This document shows, piece by piece, positions 5,292 to 5,433 of a stretch of 5,433 bases of DNA. Source of the DNA: Bacteroidota bacterium (GTDB lineage Bacteria; Bacteroidota; Bacteroidia; Flavobacteriales_D; Crocinitomicaceae). The position numbers and the translations under genes were made by a program. Position 1 is the first letter of the stretch; the number at the start of each line of letters is the position of its first letter. The DNA lies in the NCBI GenBank assembly GCA_016866415.1, contig VGML01000150.1, forward strand, positions 1 to 5,433, written 5' to 3'. Under the pieces are notes generated by a model that was given only the letters and a program-made list of their open reading frames with translations, ran no database searches and was not told the origin of the DNA.

Positions 5292-5433
5292 ATGTAAATA
5301 ATTTGTCTTTAAAGGTCATATGGAATACGCCATGATATTTTCATCGGTGCTTGCGCGATTTATTTGCATGGCTATTTCATATTATTTAACAAGAATGCAA
5401 AAATAATTAATACATGTTTACTTTAAAATTGTT
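5292..5433. other. Non-coding region upstream of pdhB with weak promoter candidate
   Basis: No gene of credible size lies in these 142 nt. On the minus strand TATTTTTG at 5405-5398 fits the Bacteroidota -7 consensus, but about 19 bp upstream there is only TTTT rather than TTG or TTTG, so the pdhB promoter is uncertain. Start codons for two micro-ORFs of 17 and 11 codons lie in the possible leader (5369-5316 and 5344-5309). No Shine-Dalgarno sequence precedes the pdhB ATG; the bases before it are A/T-rich (ATTTACAT). The gene beyond the edge and its orientation cannot be told. Confidence 0.4.

Noticed and set aside
1..5433. A hidden mobile element, CRISPR array, tRNA or defence system.
   Set aside because: Almost all bases are taken by intact housekeeping genes; the two gaps contain no repeat arrays, cloverleaf, terminal inverted repeats or transposase remnants.

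Overview
The window is a slice of a Bacteroidota chromosome, most likely from the Flavobacteriia or a close relative. Four things point there. The ribosomal protein and EF-G sequences have the wording of that group. The base composition is A+T-rich by eye (not computed). Most start codons lack a usefully placed Shine-Dalgarno sequence. The only convincing promoter is of the Bacteroidota type (TTG, 19 bp, TAnnTTTG). All supported genes lie on the minus strand, so transcription runs from the high coordinates to the low ones.

Layout in the direction of transcription: (1) 5433-5292 is a 142-nt upstream region with a weak promoter candidate and two micro-ORFs that are probably chance. (2) 5291-4308 is pdhB, the beta subunit of the pyruvate dehydrogenase E1 component, followed by a compact intrinsic terminator at 4290-4267. 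(3) 4266-4109 is an A+T-rich gap with phased A/T tracts, the promoter at 4192-4163, and a perfect 7-bp hairpin at 4158-4140 near the inferred transcript start. (4) 4108-1 is a tight ribosomal operon: rpsL (S12), rpsG (S7), fusA (EF-G), rpsJ (S10), rplC (L3) and the first 62 codons of rplD (L4), which runs off the low-coordinate edge.

The gaps inside the ribosomal operon are 15, 5, 10 and 17 nt, and rplC and rplD overlap by one base (TAATG). The classical str and S10 operons of E. coli are therefore fused into one unit here. There is no tuf gene between fusA and rpsJ, and no room for the S7 or L4 regulatory structures known from E. coli. The genes supply the 30S decoding and head proteins, the translocase and the first 50S proteins of the S10 cluster. 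pdhB belongs to central carbon metabolism and looks like a separately terminated neighbour.

This is an ordinary, highly conserved housekeeping region. I found no mobile element, CRISPR array, tRNA, rRNA, broken gene or new defence-like system. The points most worth checking are non-coding: the 5'-end hairpin and the phased A-tract region at the ribosomal operon promoter.
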